20,772 nucleotides of DNA, from positions 1-20,772 of the forward strand of contig CAZMXS010000078.1 in the NCBI GenBank assembly GCA_964570325.1, read 5' to 3'. The position numbers were made by a program, and so were the translations under genes. The notes beneath the pieces are model-generated. The model searched no databases. It was not told where the DNA came from and saw only the letters and a list, made by a program, of their open reading frames with translations. Positions 14,719 through 20,772 of the stretch are shown here, one piece after another (within the stretch, counting starts at the first letter, position 1; each line of letters opens with the position of its first letter). Source of the DNA: CAZMXS01 sp964570325. Lineage in GTDB: Bacteria; Verrucomicrobiota; Kiritimatiellia; CAIQIC01; CAZMXS01.

Positions 14719-15726
14719 CTACTCGGTGCAATCAAGCAGCTTCTGGCGCAGGATGCGCTTCAACTCCGCTATGCCGTCGCCGCGCATGGCGGAGATGGGC
14801 AGTGGTTGCTCGCCGGTGCGCGCGCAGAATTGCGGCAGGTGTTCGGCAGCTTCCGGGAGGTCCATCTTGTTGGCGGCGACGAGGTAAGGCCGCTCGACCA
14901 GGTCCGGGCTGTGCAGCCGCAGTTCCTGCTTGAGATTCTCGAAATCATCGGCCGGATCGCGACCCTCGATGCCGGACATATCAATCACGTAAACCAGGAA
15001 GCGCGTGCGCTCGATGTGTCGGAGAAAAGCGTGTCCCAGCCCGACGCCCGCATGCGCGCCGTCAATCAGGCCGGGGATGTCGGCCATGCGCAGGGTTCGG
15101 TGGTCCTCGGCGTAGACAATGGTGCCGATAACCGGATGCAGCGTGGTGAAGGGGTAGGGCGCGATTTTAGGATGGGCCGGGCTGATGGCGGTGAGCAGGC
15201 TGGACTTGCCGGCGTTCGGGTATCCGACCAGGCCGATCTCGGCTACCGTCTTCATCTCCAGCTTGAGTTCCCGGACTTCGCCCGGCGCGCCGGGTGTGGT
15301 CTCGGTCGGCGCCTGGTGCGAGGGGGTGGCAAAGTGCATATTGCCCAACCCGCCTTTGCCGCCGCGCGCAACACATAATACATCGCCGTCGTTGACCACT
15401 TCCCCGACCCAATCCCCGGCGGTGGTCCGGACTTCCGTGCCGCATGGCACCTTGACATACAGATCCGCGCCGTTTTTGCCCGCCTGCTGCTTGCCGCGCC
15501 CGTGCTCGCCGTGACCGGCGCGCTGGTGCGGCTGATAGAACAGCGGCAGAAGCGAACTGGTGTCCTTGCTGGCCTGCAGATACACGCTGCCGCCATCGCC
15601 GCCGTCGCCGCCGTCAGGGCCGCCGTAGGGAACGAACTTCTCGCGGCGGAACGAGCGACAGCCGTTGCCGCCGTCTCCGGCGGCGAGCTTTACGGTGGCT
15701 TCGTCTATGAACGTGACGGCTTTCAT
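14719..15726 (-). CDS. obg: Obg-family GTPase
   Basis: This 335-residue essential GTPase acts in 50S ribosome assembly and stress signalling. The glycine-rich Obg fold fills about residues 1-158 (GGPDGGDGGDGG at 35-46). The G domain has G1 GYPNAGKS (168-175), G2 with T194/T195 (YPFTTLHP), G3 DIPG (216-219), G4 NKMD (286-289) and G5 SAM (312-314). The variable C-terminal domain found in some homologues is absent, as in other forms of about 340 residues. The frame extends 37 codons upstream into rpmA, but MKAVTFIDEATVKLAAGDGG is the family start. It follows rplU-rpmA, the common gene order. A strong hairpin lies between rpmA and this gene, and the ribosome-binding site (GGGGCG) is weak. Confidence 0.96.
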   Translation of the reverse strand: MKAVTFIDEATVKLAAGDGGNGCRSFRREKFVPYGGPDGGDGGDGGSVYLQASKDTSSLLPLFYQPHQRAGHGEHGRGKQQAGKNGADLYVKVPCGTEVRTTAGDWVGEVVNDGDVLCVARGGKGGLGNMHFATPSHQAPTETTPGAPGEVRELKLEMKTVAEIGLVGYPNAGKSSLLTAISPAHPKIAPYPFTTLHPVIGTIVYAEDHRTLRMADIPGLIDGAHAGVGLGHAFLRHIERTRFLVYVIDMSGIEGRDPADDFENLKQELRLHSPDLVERPYLVAANKMDLPEAAEHLPQFCARTGEQPLPISAMRGDGIAELKRILRQKLLDCTE

Positions 15727-15743
15727 GGCGCCCCAAACAGCAA

Positions 15744-15765
15744 GGGCGAGCCGCCCGGCTCGCCC
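15744..15765 (-). terminator. Hairpin in the rpmA-obg gap (terminator or attenuator)
   Basis: GGGCGAGCC and GGCTCGCCC form a perfect 9-bp stem with a 4-nt loop. On the minus strand it is followed by TTGCTGTTTGG, a weak T-rich tail, and the obg start codon lies 18 nt further on. It could partially terminate, or it could reduce obg translation relative to the ribosomal proteins. Confidence 0.55.
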
Positions 15766-15790
15766 TGCCCGAACAATTTGACCGGCCGCC

Positions 15791-16051
15791 TTACGCGGTC
15801 GCGGCCGCCGGTTCGCGCACGTTAACGCGCCGCCCATCCTTGTCGAAATGGACCACGCCGTCGCGCACGGCGAAAATTGTGCAATCCTTGCCCATCTTCA
15901 CGTTTTGGCCGCACACGAACTTGGTGCCGACTTGCCGGATGATAATGCTGCCGGCGGTCACCGTTTCGCCGCCATAGGCCTTGACGCCGCGGCGCTGGCC
16001 CTGGCTGTCGCGCCCGTTCCTGCTGCTGCCGCCGCCTTTTTTATGTGCCAT
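15791..16051 (-). CDS. rpmA: 50S ribosomal protein L27
   Basis: This 86-residue protein begins MAHKKGGGSSRNGRDSQGQR, the conserved L27 N-terminus that reaches toward the peptidyl-transferase centre. The middle stretch AGSIIIRQVGTKFVCGQNV also matches. It has no extra N-terminal cleavage extension of the Firmicutes kind. It lies 24 bp after rplU on the same transcript, with GAGGGA as ribosome-binding site. The 3' end is 64 bp from obg. Confidence 0.97.
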   Translation of the reverse strand: MAHKKGGGSSRNGRDSQGQRRGVKAYGGETVTAGSIIIRQVGTKFVCGQNVKMGKDCTIFAVRDGVVHFDKDGRRVNVREPAAATA

Positions 16052-16075
16052 GACACGTCCCTCGCTTGCTGCTGA

Positions 16076-16393
16076 TTACGATTTCAGATCCGCCACCTTA
16101 ACCCGGGTCAGTTCCTGGCGGTGGCCGATTTTTTTATGATAGCCCTTGCGCCGTTTCTTCTTGAAGGCGACTACCTTCTTGCCGCGGATGTTGGCAATCA
16201 CCTCGAGCGTAACCGCGGCACCCGCCACTTCCGGCGCGCCGACTTTGAGTTCCGCGCCGTCCGAGATGGCCAACACGCGCGTTATATCAATCTTGGCGCC
16301 GGCCTCGGCGCCCAACAATTCGACATCGAGCGTGTCGCCCTTCTGGACGCGGTATTGCTTGCCGCCCGTTTCGATCACTGCATAAGCTTCCAT
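16076..16393 (-). CDS. rplU: 50S ribosomal protein L21
   Basis: This 105-residue protein has the L21 signature YAVIETGGKQYRVQKGDTLDVE at the N-terminus (with a short MEA start) and the basic C-terminal segment FKKKRRKGYHKKIGHRQ that binds 23S rRNA. It is the first gene of rplU-rpmA-obg. The ATG at 16393 is preceded by GAGGAT. A likely promoter lies about 60-90 bp upstream. Confidence 0.97.
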   Translation of the reverse strand: MEAYAVIETGGKQYRVQKGDTLDVELLGAEAGAKIDITRVLAISDGAELKVGAPEVAGAAVTLEVIANIRGKKVVAFKKKRRKGYHKKIGHRQELTRVKVADLKS

Positions 16394-16408
16394 GGTATCC
16401 TCGATTCA

Positions 16409-16424
16409 GCCGGAACAGACCGGC
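16409..16424 (-). other. Small hairpin in the rplU leader
   Basis: GCCGG and CCGGC arms enclose a 6-nt loop in the 5' untranslated region of rplU, about 15 nt before the start codon. Autoregulatory leaders are known for L21 operons in some bacteria; nothing more than a short stem is visible here. Confidence 0.3.
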
Positions 16425-16454
16425 CCCCCGCCGTTTTCAACGACAAGGCGTGGA

Positions 16455-16483
16455 AAACTACGCAAGTTGCCCATGAATGTCAA
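16455..16483 (-). promoter_or_regulatory. Promoter of the rplU-rpmA-obg operon
   Basis: On the minus strand a perfect TTGACA (16478-16483) is separated by exactly 17 nt from TAGTTT (16455-16460, three of six matches). It lies about 60 bp upstream of rplU and downstream of the dynamin-like gene's stop, so the ribosomal operon has its own start. Confidence 0.55.
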
Positions 16484-16589
16484 TCCCCGCAAAATGGGAA
16501 AAATTAGCGGGCGCCAAGCTTATGTGACGCATGGCGGGAAACCGCCCAGCGGTGGGATGGCAAACGGGTTTCCCCCGCCGGGCGCCGGC

Positions 16590-18440
16590 TCAACTTCCAT
16601 GACCGGCTGCCGCGCCGCCAGGCTTGGGCGTGGGCCCCGCTGGTTCCGGTTTTTCCCCGGCGCCAAAGGCCGCGAGCGCGCCGCCGAGCTGGTCCAGTTC
16701 GTCCACCAGCGCGCGCAGCCGGCCAATCTCCCCGGCAATGGACTCCGCATGAGTCCGCCGTTTTTCCATGGCGGCCCGGATGGCGCCCCGCGTCGCTTCC
16801 GCGGTCAGCCGCAGCCGTTCGTCCAGGTCCGAGGCGAACCGCCGGAAACTGGTGTCCAGGTTCTGCAGCGTGGACCAGCGTAAATTTTCCACATTGCTGA
16901 CCACCAGATCCTCGATCTGCGCCTCGAGGCGCTTGCGCATGCGTTGGCGGCGCCAGGGCGCGGGCAACAGCCGGTCAAAGAAACCTTCGGGGATGGGGGT
17001 GAGCGAAGAGCTCCATTTATGGGTCACCCAATAGGGTTCGCTGACCGTGACATAAGCGGACTCGCTTTCCGGCGGCCGGTATGGAATCTCAAACAGTTGC
17101 GCGGCATACCGCCGCACTTCATCAATGATTTCGGCCGCCCGTTTTTCATGCGGTTTGAGCGCGTCGGCCACTCTTTGATTAAACGACCGGGACATGGCGC
17201 CCAGTTCCCGTTCAAAGAAGGTCGGGATGACTTCCGCGAGCGCGTTCCGCGCGGTTTCCTCGTTGGGATTGGCCGCCGATGCCAACGCCTGTTGCGCGGT
17301 CTCGCGGAGAGTCTTGCGGTACTTTTTGCGGAGCGCTTCCGCCTGTTCCTCCAGCACATTGACCATCCGGTTCCGGCCGCCCGCCAGCAGATCGCCCGCG
17401 GTGATCCGCTGTTGTTCCGCCTCGGCAATCTTGTCGTTGAAGCGTGCCAGCCGGTTTTCCAGGTCCGCCAGCGGCATTTCCAATGACTGGACGGTGAGTC
17501 GCGCTTCCAAGCCCGCATCCCCCAATACCGCCGCCGCCTTGCGCGCGATGGCCAGGCTGAGCGCGGCAGTTTTTTCGTTGGCCAGGAAAGCCAGCAAATG
17601 TTGCTCCACGTCGGCCATGCCGCTGCGCCGCCAGAGTTCGGAGTTGTCCCCGGCGCGCGCCTCCAACGCCCGTCGCGACGATACGGGGAACACCGGCGCC
17701 GCGGCATCCACGCCGGCCGATTCGGCAATGGTTCGGCGCAGAAAATCCAACGCGATACGCTGCTCGTCATCACTCAACAAATCGGCCTTGTTCAGCACGA
17801 AGACAATGCGCTGGACTTTGTTTTTCACTTCTTTCAGGAAGGCCAGTTCCACCTCGGTGATCGGCGGGTCAGCGGACACGATGAACAGGGCCGCGTCGCA
17901 TTGGGGCAGAAAGTTCAACGTGGCTTCCGTGTTGTGCCGAAAAGTGGAGCCCACCCCCGGGGTGTCAATCAGCACGACCCCGTTCATCAGGAGCGGGGCG
18001 GGATGGCGCACTTCGACCCGCGCAACGCCTTCGCGGTTGCGGGGATTGGAGGGTTCGGCAACGTAGCGGCCAATGAACTCGGCGATCTCCTGCGCGGCTT
18101 CCGCCCGACGCGTTTCCGCGGGACGCTGATGTTCGAAATGGACCGCCGCTTCGCGCGCCGCGCCGGCGCGCACGAATGTCGGCAGGGCGGTCAGCGGCAC
18201 GATCGCGGTCGGCAAAAGGGGTTCGCCGAGCAGGGCGTTGATGAAGGAACTTTTGCCGCGTTTGAACTGGCCCAGGATGGCCAGGTGAAAACGGCCCTCG
18301 CGCAACCGCGACTCCAACTCGCGCAACCGTTTGGCGTGAACGGCGAGCCCGGCGCCTTCGTCCGTCAGCCGCTGGTCGGCGGCCGTGATCAGCCGGCGCA
18401 ACTCATCCGGCCGCGTGGGATCGCTTGGTTTTATGTTCAT
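16590..18440 (-). CDS. Bacterial dynamin-family GTPase
   Basis: This 616-residue large GTPase has G1 GQFKRGKS (57-64), a G2 threonine at T84 (VPLTALPT), G3 DTPG (159-162, IDTPGVGSTFRHNTEATL) and G4 NKAD (217-220). These match the bacterial dynamin-like N-terminal domain. The rest is mostly alpha-helical with heptad-rich stretches (about 320-460 and 540-600), as expected for the stalk. A segment with prolines and aromatics (about 485-505, TPIPEGFFDRLLPAPW) before a basic patch could be the membrane paddle. The tail is Gly/Pro-rich. Such proteins bind, tubulate or fuse membranes and can protect damaged membranes. Its ATG is only 4 nt after the antiporter stop, and its ribosome-binding site (GAGGAG) lies within the antiporter's last codons, so it is almost certainly co-translated with it under the fluoride riboswitch. 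Function in the cell is unknown. Confidence 0.88.
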   Translation of the reverse strand: MNIKPSDPTRPDELRRLITAADQRLTDEGAGLAVHAKRLRELESRLREGRFHLAILGQFKRGKSSFINALLGEPLLPTAIVPLTALPTFVRAGAAREAAVHFEHQRPAETRRAEAAQEIAEFIGRYVAEPSNPRNREGVARVEVRHPAPLLMNGVVLIDTPGVGSTFRHNTEATLNFLPQCDAALFIVSADPPITEVELAFLKEVKNKVQRIVFVLNKADLLSDDEQRIALDFLRRTIAESAGVDAAAPVFPVSSRRALEARAGDNSELWRRSGMADVEQHLLAFLANEKTAALSLAIARKAAAVLGDAGLEARLTVQSLEMPLADLENRLARFNDKIAEAEQQRITAGDLLAGGRNRMVNVLEEQAEALRKKYRKTLRETAQQALASAANPNEETARNALAEVIPTFFERELGAMSRSFNQRVADALKPHEKRAAEIIDEVRRYAAQLFEIPYRPPESESAYVTVSEPYWVTHKWSSSLTPIPEGFFDRLLPAPWRRQRMRKRLEAQIEDLVVSNVENLRWSTLQNLDTSFRRFASDLDERLRLTAEATRGAIRAAMEKRRTHAESIAGEIGRLRALVDELDQLGGALAAFGAGEKPEPAGPTPKPGGAAAGHGS

Positions 18441-18444
18441 GCGG

Positions 18445-19653
18445 TTACTCCTCGCTCACATCCTCTTCCTCCTTCGGCGGGTGAACTTGCGTGGCCGGCT
18501 CGGCCGCCGGCAGCAGATGTTTCGGCATGAACACCATGTTGGCGATCAGCGTTGGGACCACCGCGCTGGCGATCACGGCCGCCACGAGGAAAGAGTATTG
18601 CGCCTGGGTAATGATTTTATGGGTGTACCCGTAGAGGGCCGAGATGGTCCCGAAGGTCAGTCCAGTGGACATGAGCAGCGTGTAGTACCAACGCTCATTC
18701 CGCTCGCGGCGGAACATCGCGATGAAGGGGTAGAGACCAAAGATCTTGGACGCCACCTTGCCCGCGAGCAGGCCCAGAAAAACCAGCGGCGCCGCCGCGA
18801 GGGCAGGCATCGCCACGAGCGAACCGGCGCGCAGAAAGTAGAACGGCGTCAGAAAACCCACCGTCAACGTGCGCAGGCGCCGCATGAAATGCCGGTCCTC
18901 GGCCGTGAACTCGGCCAGCACCATGCCGGCAATGTACGCGGGCAGCACGGCTTCGCTGCCCGACCACAGGGCCAGCGCGCCCAGGGCGAACAGGACAAAT
19001 ACGATCCATTTGGTGCGGATTGCCGCGGTCCGGTACGCATAGCGCTGGGTCAGCCAGGTGGTGGCAAACGGCAGCAGGAAAAACACCGCGAGACTGCCGA
19101 CCACGAAGACAGCGGTCTTGTATGTGAACGGGGCGAACAGCAAACCCAGTGCGATGACCGTGCCGAGGTCGTTGATGAAACACGCCCCGAGGATGCCCTT
19201 GCCGAAATCGGTCTGATTGAATCCCGTTTCCAGCATTACGGCATAGACGACGGCCATCGAGGTGGTGGACAGGGCGATGCCTGCCAGCCAGCTCGCGCGC
19301 GGGTCCCAGCCCAGGATGTAGTGCGCCACTGCCGCGCAGCCGAGAAAGGGCGCCAGGAACCCGACCAGGCCGATCACCGACACCTCTTTCAGCTTCGTCT
19401 TCATCACCTCCGGCTCCAGCTCTGCGCCCGCTAGAAACGTCAGCAACACGGAGCCGGACGAAGCCAGGAACTTCAACCATTCTTCGTTGTTTCGCAGGGC
19501 GTTTGTACCCCAGAAGTGTGTCGCCACCGCTGCGGCGACCACGCCAACGCAAATCTCCATCAGCGCGATGGATATCTTCAACTGGGTTGCCAGGACGGCT
19601 GCCAGGACGGCCAGGAACAGCCAGATTGCCGCATGTATATAAAGCGCTTCCAT
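18445..19653 (-). CDS. CPA2-type cation/proton antiporter under fluoride-riboswitch control
   Basis: This 402-residue, very hydrophobic protein has about 12 membrane segments and the Na+/H+ exchanger fold of the CPA2 (KefB/NapA-like) group. Landmarks are LLTFLAGAELEPEVMKTKLK (about 70-89), STTSMAVVYAVMLETGF (129-145), the ion-site Asn-Asp pair N161-D162 in CFINDLGTVIALG, and LPAYIAGMVLAEF (237-249). There is no TrkA-N regulatory domain; the tail is acidic and ends EEEDVSEE. The frame extends 30 codons upstream through the terminator, but the ATG at 19653 starts the first membrane segment and has GGAG 10 nt before it. The fluoride riboswitch 5' of it implies a role in surviving fluoride, perhaps exchanging protons or Na+ to offset HF-driven acidification. 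Direct fluoride export is not shown. Confidence 0.9.
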   Translation of the reverse strand: MEALYIHAAIWLFLAVLAAVLATQLKISIALMEICVGVVAAAVATHFWGTNALRNNEEWLKFLASSGSVLLTFLAGAELEPEVMKTKLKEVSVIGLVGFLAPFLGCAAVAHYILGWDPRASWLAGIALSTTSMAVVYAVMLETGFNQTDFGKGILGACFINDLGTVIALGLLFAPFTYKTAVFVVGSLAVFFLLPFATTWLTQRYAYRTAAIRTKWIVFVLFALGALALWSGSEAVLPAYIAGMVLAEFTAEDRHFMRRLRTLTVGFLTPFYFLRAGSLVAMPALAAAPLVFLGLLAGKVASKIFGLYPFIAMFRRERNERWYYTLLMSTGLTFGTISALYGYTHKIITQAQYSFLVAAVIASAVVPTLIANMVFMPKHLLPAAEPATQVHPPKEEEDVSEE

Positions 19654-19688
19654 GTTTTTCTTCTCCAGCGTGAACTTTGCCAGCAAAT

Positions 19689-19713
19689 AAAAAAACCTCG
19701 CCGGCTGGCGAGG
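19689..19713 (-). terminator. Intrinsic terminator of the fluoride riboswitch expression platform
   Basis: On the minus strand CCTCGCC-AGCC-GGCGAGG makes a perfect 7-bp stem with a 4-nt loop, followed directly by seven T (19689-19695). It lies between the riboswitch aptamer and the antiporter start codon (19653), so it must be bypassed for the antiporter-dynamin operon to be expressed. Confidence 0.92.
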
Positions 19714-19750
19714 TGTAATCCAAATCCCCCCCTCCTGCGCCACCGTCGGC

Positions 19751-19803
19751 GGCAGGAGTCATCAGTCCCATTCAGGACAATTCACGGGGGACTCCATCCC
19801 CAA
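19751..19803 (-). ncRNA. Fluoride riboswitch aptamer (crcB motif)
   Basis: Read on the minus strand, GGGGATGGAGTCCCCC (19801-19786) forms P1 with the loop GATGGAGT. GTGAAT is the joining segment, GTCC-TGAATG-GGAC is the second hairpin, and TGATGACTCCTGCC follows. The loop GGAGT (19795-19791) is complementary to ACTCC (19759-19755), the diagnostic pseudoknot. The GATGG and CTGATGA-CTCCT elements and their order match known fluoride riboswitches such as those of Thermotoga and Pseudomonas syringae. This class binds fluoride with magnesium ions and normally turns genes on. It is followed by a terminator and a cation/proton antiporter gene, one of the gene classes associated with this RNA. Confidence 0.93.
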
Positions 19804-19815
19804 TAGACAAATATA

Positions 19816-19843
19816 AATATAACCTTCCTGAGCCCGGAATCAA
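19816..19843 (-). promoter_or_regulatory. Promoter of the fluoride-riboswitch operon
   Basis: On the minus strand TTGATT (19838-19843, four of six matches) and TATATT (19816-19821, five of six matches) are separated by 16 nt in an AT-rich patch that stands out from the GC-rich surroundings. The start point would be near 19809, a few bases before the riboswitch P1 stem. Confidence 0.65.
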
Positions 19844-20079
19844 GTTGTTTCTTTGGTCGGCTGCCGCATTGCCGCATGGCGTCCGGCCGCTTTGCTGCGT
19901 TCCGCTCGATTCAAATCCGGCTATGTCGAAGTGTGGGGCCAGTTGCCCCGAACCGGGTCAGCCAGACGAGTTTCAGTGGTGACCCGAAAGGCCGTGGCAT
20001 TGGACGTGGGGTGGGATGGGCGCCCCGCGTTATGGGCGCGCGGCCAGCCGGGTGCCTAAGTTGATCCAATGCCGCGCCG
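19844..20079. other. 236-bp intergenic region with strong inverted repeats, no gene recognised
   Basis: Two clean hairpins lie side by side. One is GGGGC-CAGTT-GCCCC (19935-19949). The other has arms CGGGTCA and TGACCCG plus inner CCA/TGG pairs (19954-19986). Further GC palindromes follow around 20010-20045. Short open frames on both strands have no ribosome-binding site or recognisable protein features. The region could hold a structured RNA or a dispersed palindromic repeat. Confidence 0.4.
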
Positions 20080-20089
20080 TTAGCGGCGC
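20074..20089 (-). other. Hairpin across the stop codon of the HAD-like gene
   Basis: GCGCCG-TTAG-CGGCGC is a 6-bp stem with a 4-nt loop containing the TAA stop (20080-20082, minus strand). No T-tract follows, so it is at best a weak terminator or an mRNA end-stabilising stem. Confidence 0.35.
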
Positions 20090-20568
20090 AGCGTCGCTTT
20101 GATGCGCAAAGGGATAAGCAACTGGTCCAACGCGTCGCGTACATTGCCGCATACAACATCCGCGTTTTTTAATAGCGACCCGGCGCAGCCTTCGGGGCCG
20201 ATAACGGCAATTCGCAGGTCGGCCTGGCGGAACACGGCCAGGTCATTGCGGCCGTTGCCGATGGCCGCCAGCTTGCCCCGCTGGCGGGCGGCATACCGCG
20301 CCTTGTCCGATCCGGTGGCCACCCGCCGCAGCGTAACCGGCAGGCGGGCCAACGCCTGCCGGGCCGTGCCGCAAGTGTCCGCCGTCAGCACGGTCACACG
20401 CGCGCGCCGCGCCAGACGCCGCAGCCGCGGCGCCACGCCGGGCAGCAGCCGGCCGTCCTGGGCCAGGGTTCCGGTAAAGTCCAGAATGACCTGCCGAATG
20501 GTCAGGGTTCCAATCCCAGGGATGGTAACGATGATGCCGCCGGGCGCGGGTGGGGCGGTGGGTGTCAT
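20080..20568 (-). CDS. HAD-superfamily protein, soluble P-type ATPase-like
   Basis: This 162-residue protein carries HAD motif I as D30-F-T-G-T (ILDFTGTLAQDG). The second acidic residue of ordinary HAD phosphatases is replaced by Thr, as in the DKTGT of P-type ATPases. Motif II is near T62 (VTVLTAD), the lysine is K89 (GSDKARY), and motif IV is IGNGRNDLAVF (103-113, D109), again P-type-like. There is no membrane segment, so this resembles the 'soluble P-type ATPase' proteins, whose role is undefined. The long upstream extension was rejected because it is arginine-rich and overlaps another reading frame. The chosen ATG overlaps the stop of the preceding gene (ATGA), and an AGGAG site lies 8 nt upstream. 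Confidence 0.82.
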   Translation of the reverse strand: MTPTAPPAPGGIIVTIPGIGTLTIRQVILDFTGTLAQDGRLLPGVAPRLRRLARRARVTVLTADTCGTARQALARLPVTLRRVATGSDKARYAARQRGKLAAIGNGRNDLAVFRQADLRIAVIGPEGCAGSLLKNADVVCGNVRDALDQLLIPLRIKATLRR

Positions 20569-20772
20569 ATTGATGCTCCTTTGTCTCCGGCAAACACCTT
20601 CCGGTACAGATCCTCGCCATAGCTGGTTTCCAGCGGTTCCGCCGCGATCAGCTTGAAGGTCCGCGTGCCGTCGGGTTGGCGGTCGGCGCGCAAGTACCCG
20701 GTCGGCGCGCCCCGGCGGGCGCGCCCCCCCCGCCGGCCAACGGGCACCTGCGGGACGCACCCCCCCCCGGCG
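20565..20772 (-). CDS. C-terminal fragment of an unidentified protein (5' end outside window)
   Basis: The frame is open to the window edge and ends GYLRADRQPDGTRTFKLIAA followed by EPLETSYGEDLYRKVFAGDK. That stretch of about 45 residues looks like a real protein C-terminus (balanced composition, TSYGEDLY motif), but I cannot name the family. The 20 or so residues before it are a low-complexity Arg/Gly run encoded by C-rich sequence at the contig edge and may be corrupted. Its stop overlaps the start of the HAD-like gene by 4 bp, so the two are probably co-translated. Confidence 0.55.
   Translation of the reverse strand, partial: AGGGCVPQVPVGRRGGRARRGAPTGYLRADRQPDGTRTFKLIAAEPLETSYGEDLYRKVFAGDKGASI

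Noticed and set aside
19729..19770. CTGATGA followed by a hairpin, resembling a hammerhead ribozyme core
   Set aside because: The GAAA that must follow stem II is absent (GGGGG instead), and the whole element matches the fluoride riboswitch, in which TGATGA is a signature.
19748..19803. Na+, Li+, c-di-AMP or Mn2+ riboswitch before the antiporter
   Set aside because: Those classes were considered because of the antiporter, but the GATGG loop, the pseudoknot and TGATGACTCCT fit the fluoride class specifically.
19853..20064. Short open frames on both strands of the intergenic region
   Set aside because: No ribosome-binding sites, biased composition, and strong hairpins explain the conserved look better than coding does.

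Overview
The window looks like a GC-rich Gram-negative bacterial chromosome fragment, probably from a metagenome: it starts inside one gene, and its right edge is a low-complexity stretch with runs of 8 and 9 C. It carries core housekeeping genes (prfA, rpmE, rplU-rpmA-obg, a tRNA-Glu with encoded CCA), so it is chromosomal rather than a mobile island. The gene mix and the DYDGDG...QWGW repeat style of the secreted hydrolase would fit the PVC group (Kiritimatiellota/Verrucomicrobiota), but that is an impression and not a demonstrated placement. No rRNA, CRISPR array, insertion sequence or phage gene was seen.

Layout. 1-2646 (+): the C-terminal half of a two-module FtsX-type ABC permease followed by a HlyD-type periplasmic adaptor, i.e. 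most of an export system whose ATPase probably lies off the left edge. 2733-4244 (-): rpmE, an intrinsic terminator, prfA and tRNA-Glu(CUC). 4245-4675: a regulatory intergenic region with a palindrome beside the likely rpmE promoter and a LacI-type operator candidate. 4676-6159 (+): a LacI-family regulator and a stand-alone CheY-like receiver that may be read from a leaderless transcript. 6208-12004 (-): a tightly overlapping branched-chain/amide amino-acid ABC uptake operon, livK-livH-livM-livG-livF, ending in a phenylacetate-CoA-ligase homologue whose adenylation motifs are eroded. 12183-14480 (-): a secreted alpha/beta hydrolase with six C-terminal FG-GAP/VCBS-like repeats. 14719-16393 (-): rplU-rpmA-obg with its own promoter. 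16590-19850 (-): the most interesting unit (below). 20080-20772 (-): a soluble P-type-ATPase-like HAD protein overlapping the 3' end of an unidentified gene.

The standout is at 16590-19843 on the minus strand. A promoter is followed by a textbook fluoride riboswitch (crcB motif: P1 hairpin, GGAGT/ACTCC pseudoknot, TGATGACTCCT signature) and then an intrinsic terminator (7-bp stem, T7). Next come a CPA2-type cation/proton antiporter and, only 4 nt after its stop codon, a 616-residue dynamin-family GTPase whose ribosome-binding site lies inside the antiporter's last codons. This predicts a fluoride-induced operon pairing an ion antiporter with a membrane-remodelling GTPase. Riboswitch-antiporter pairing is known for this RNA class; I am not aware of a described dynamin partner in a fluoride-response operon.
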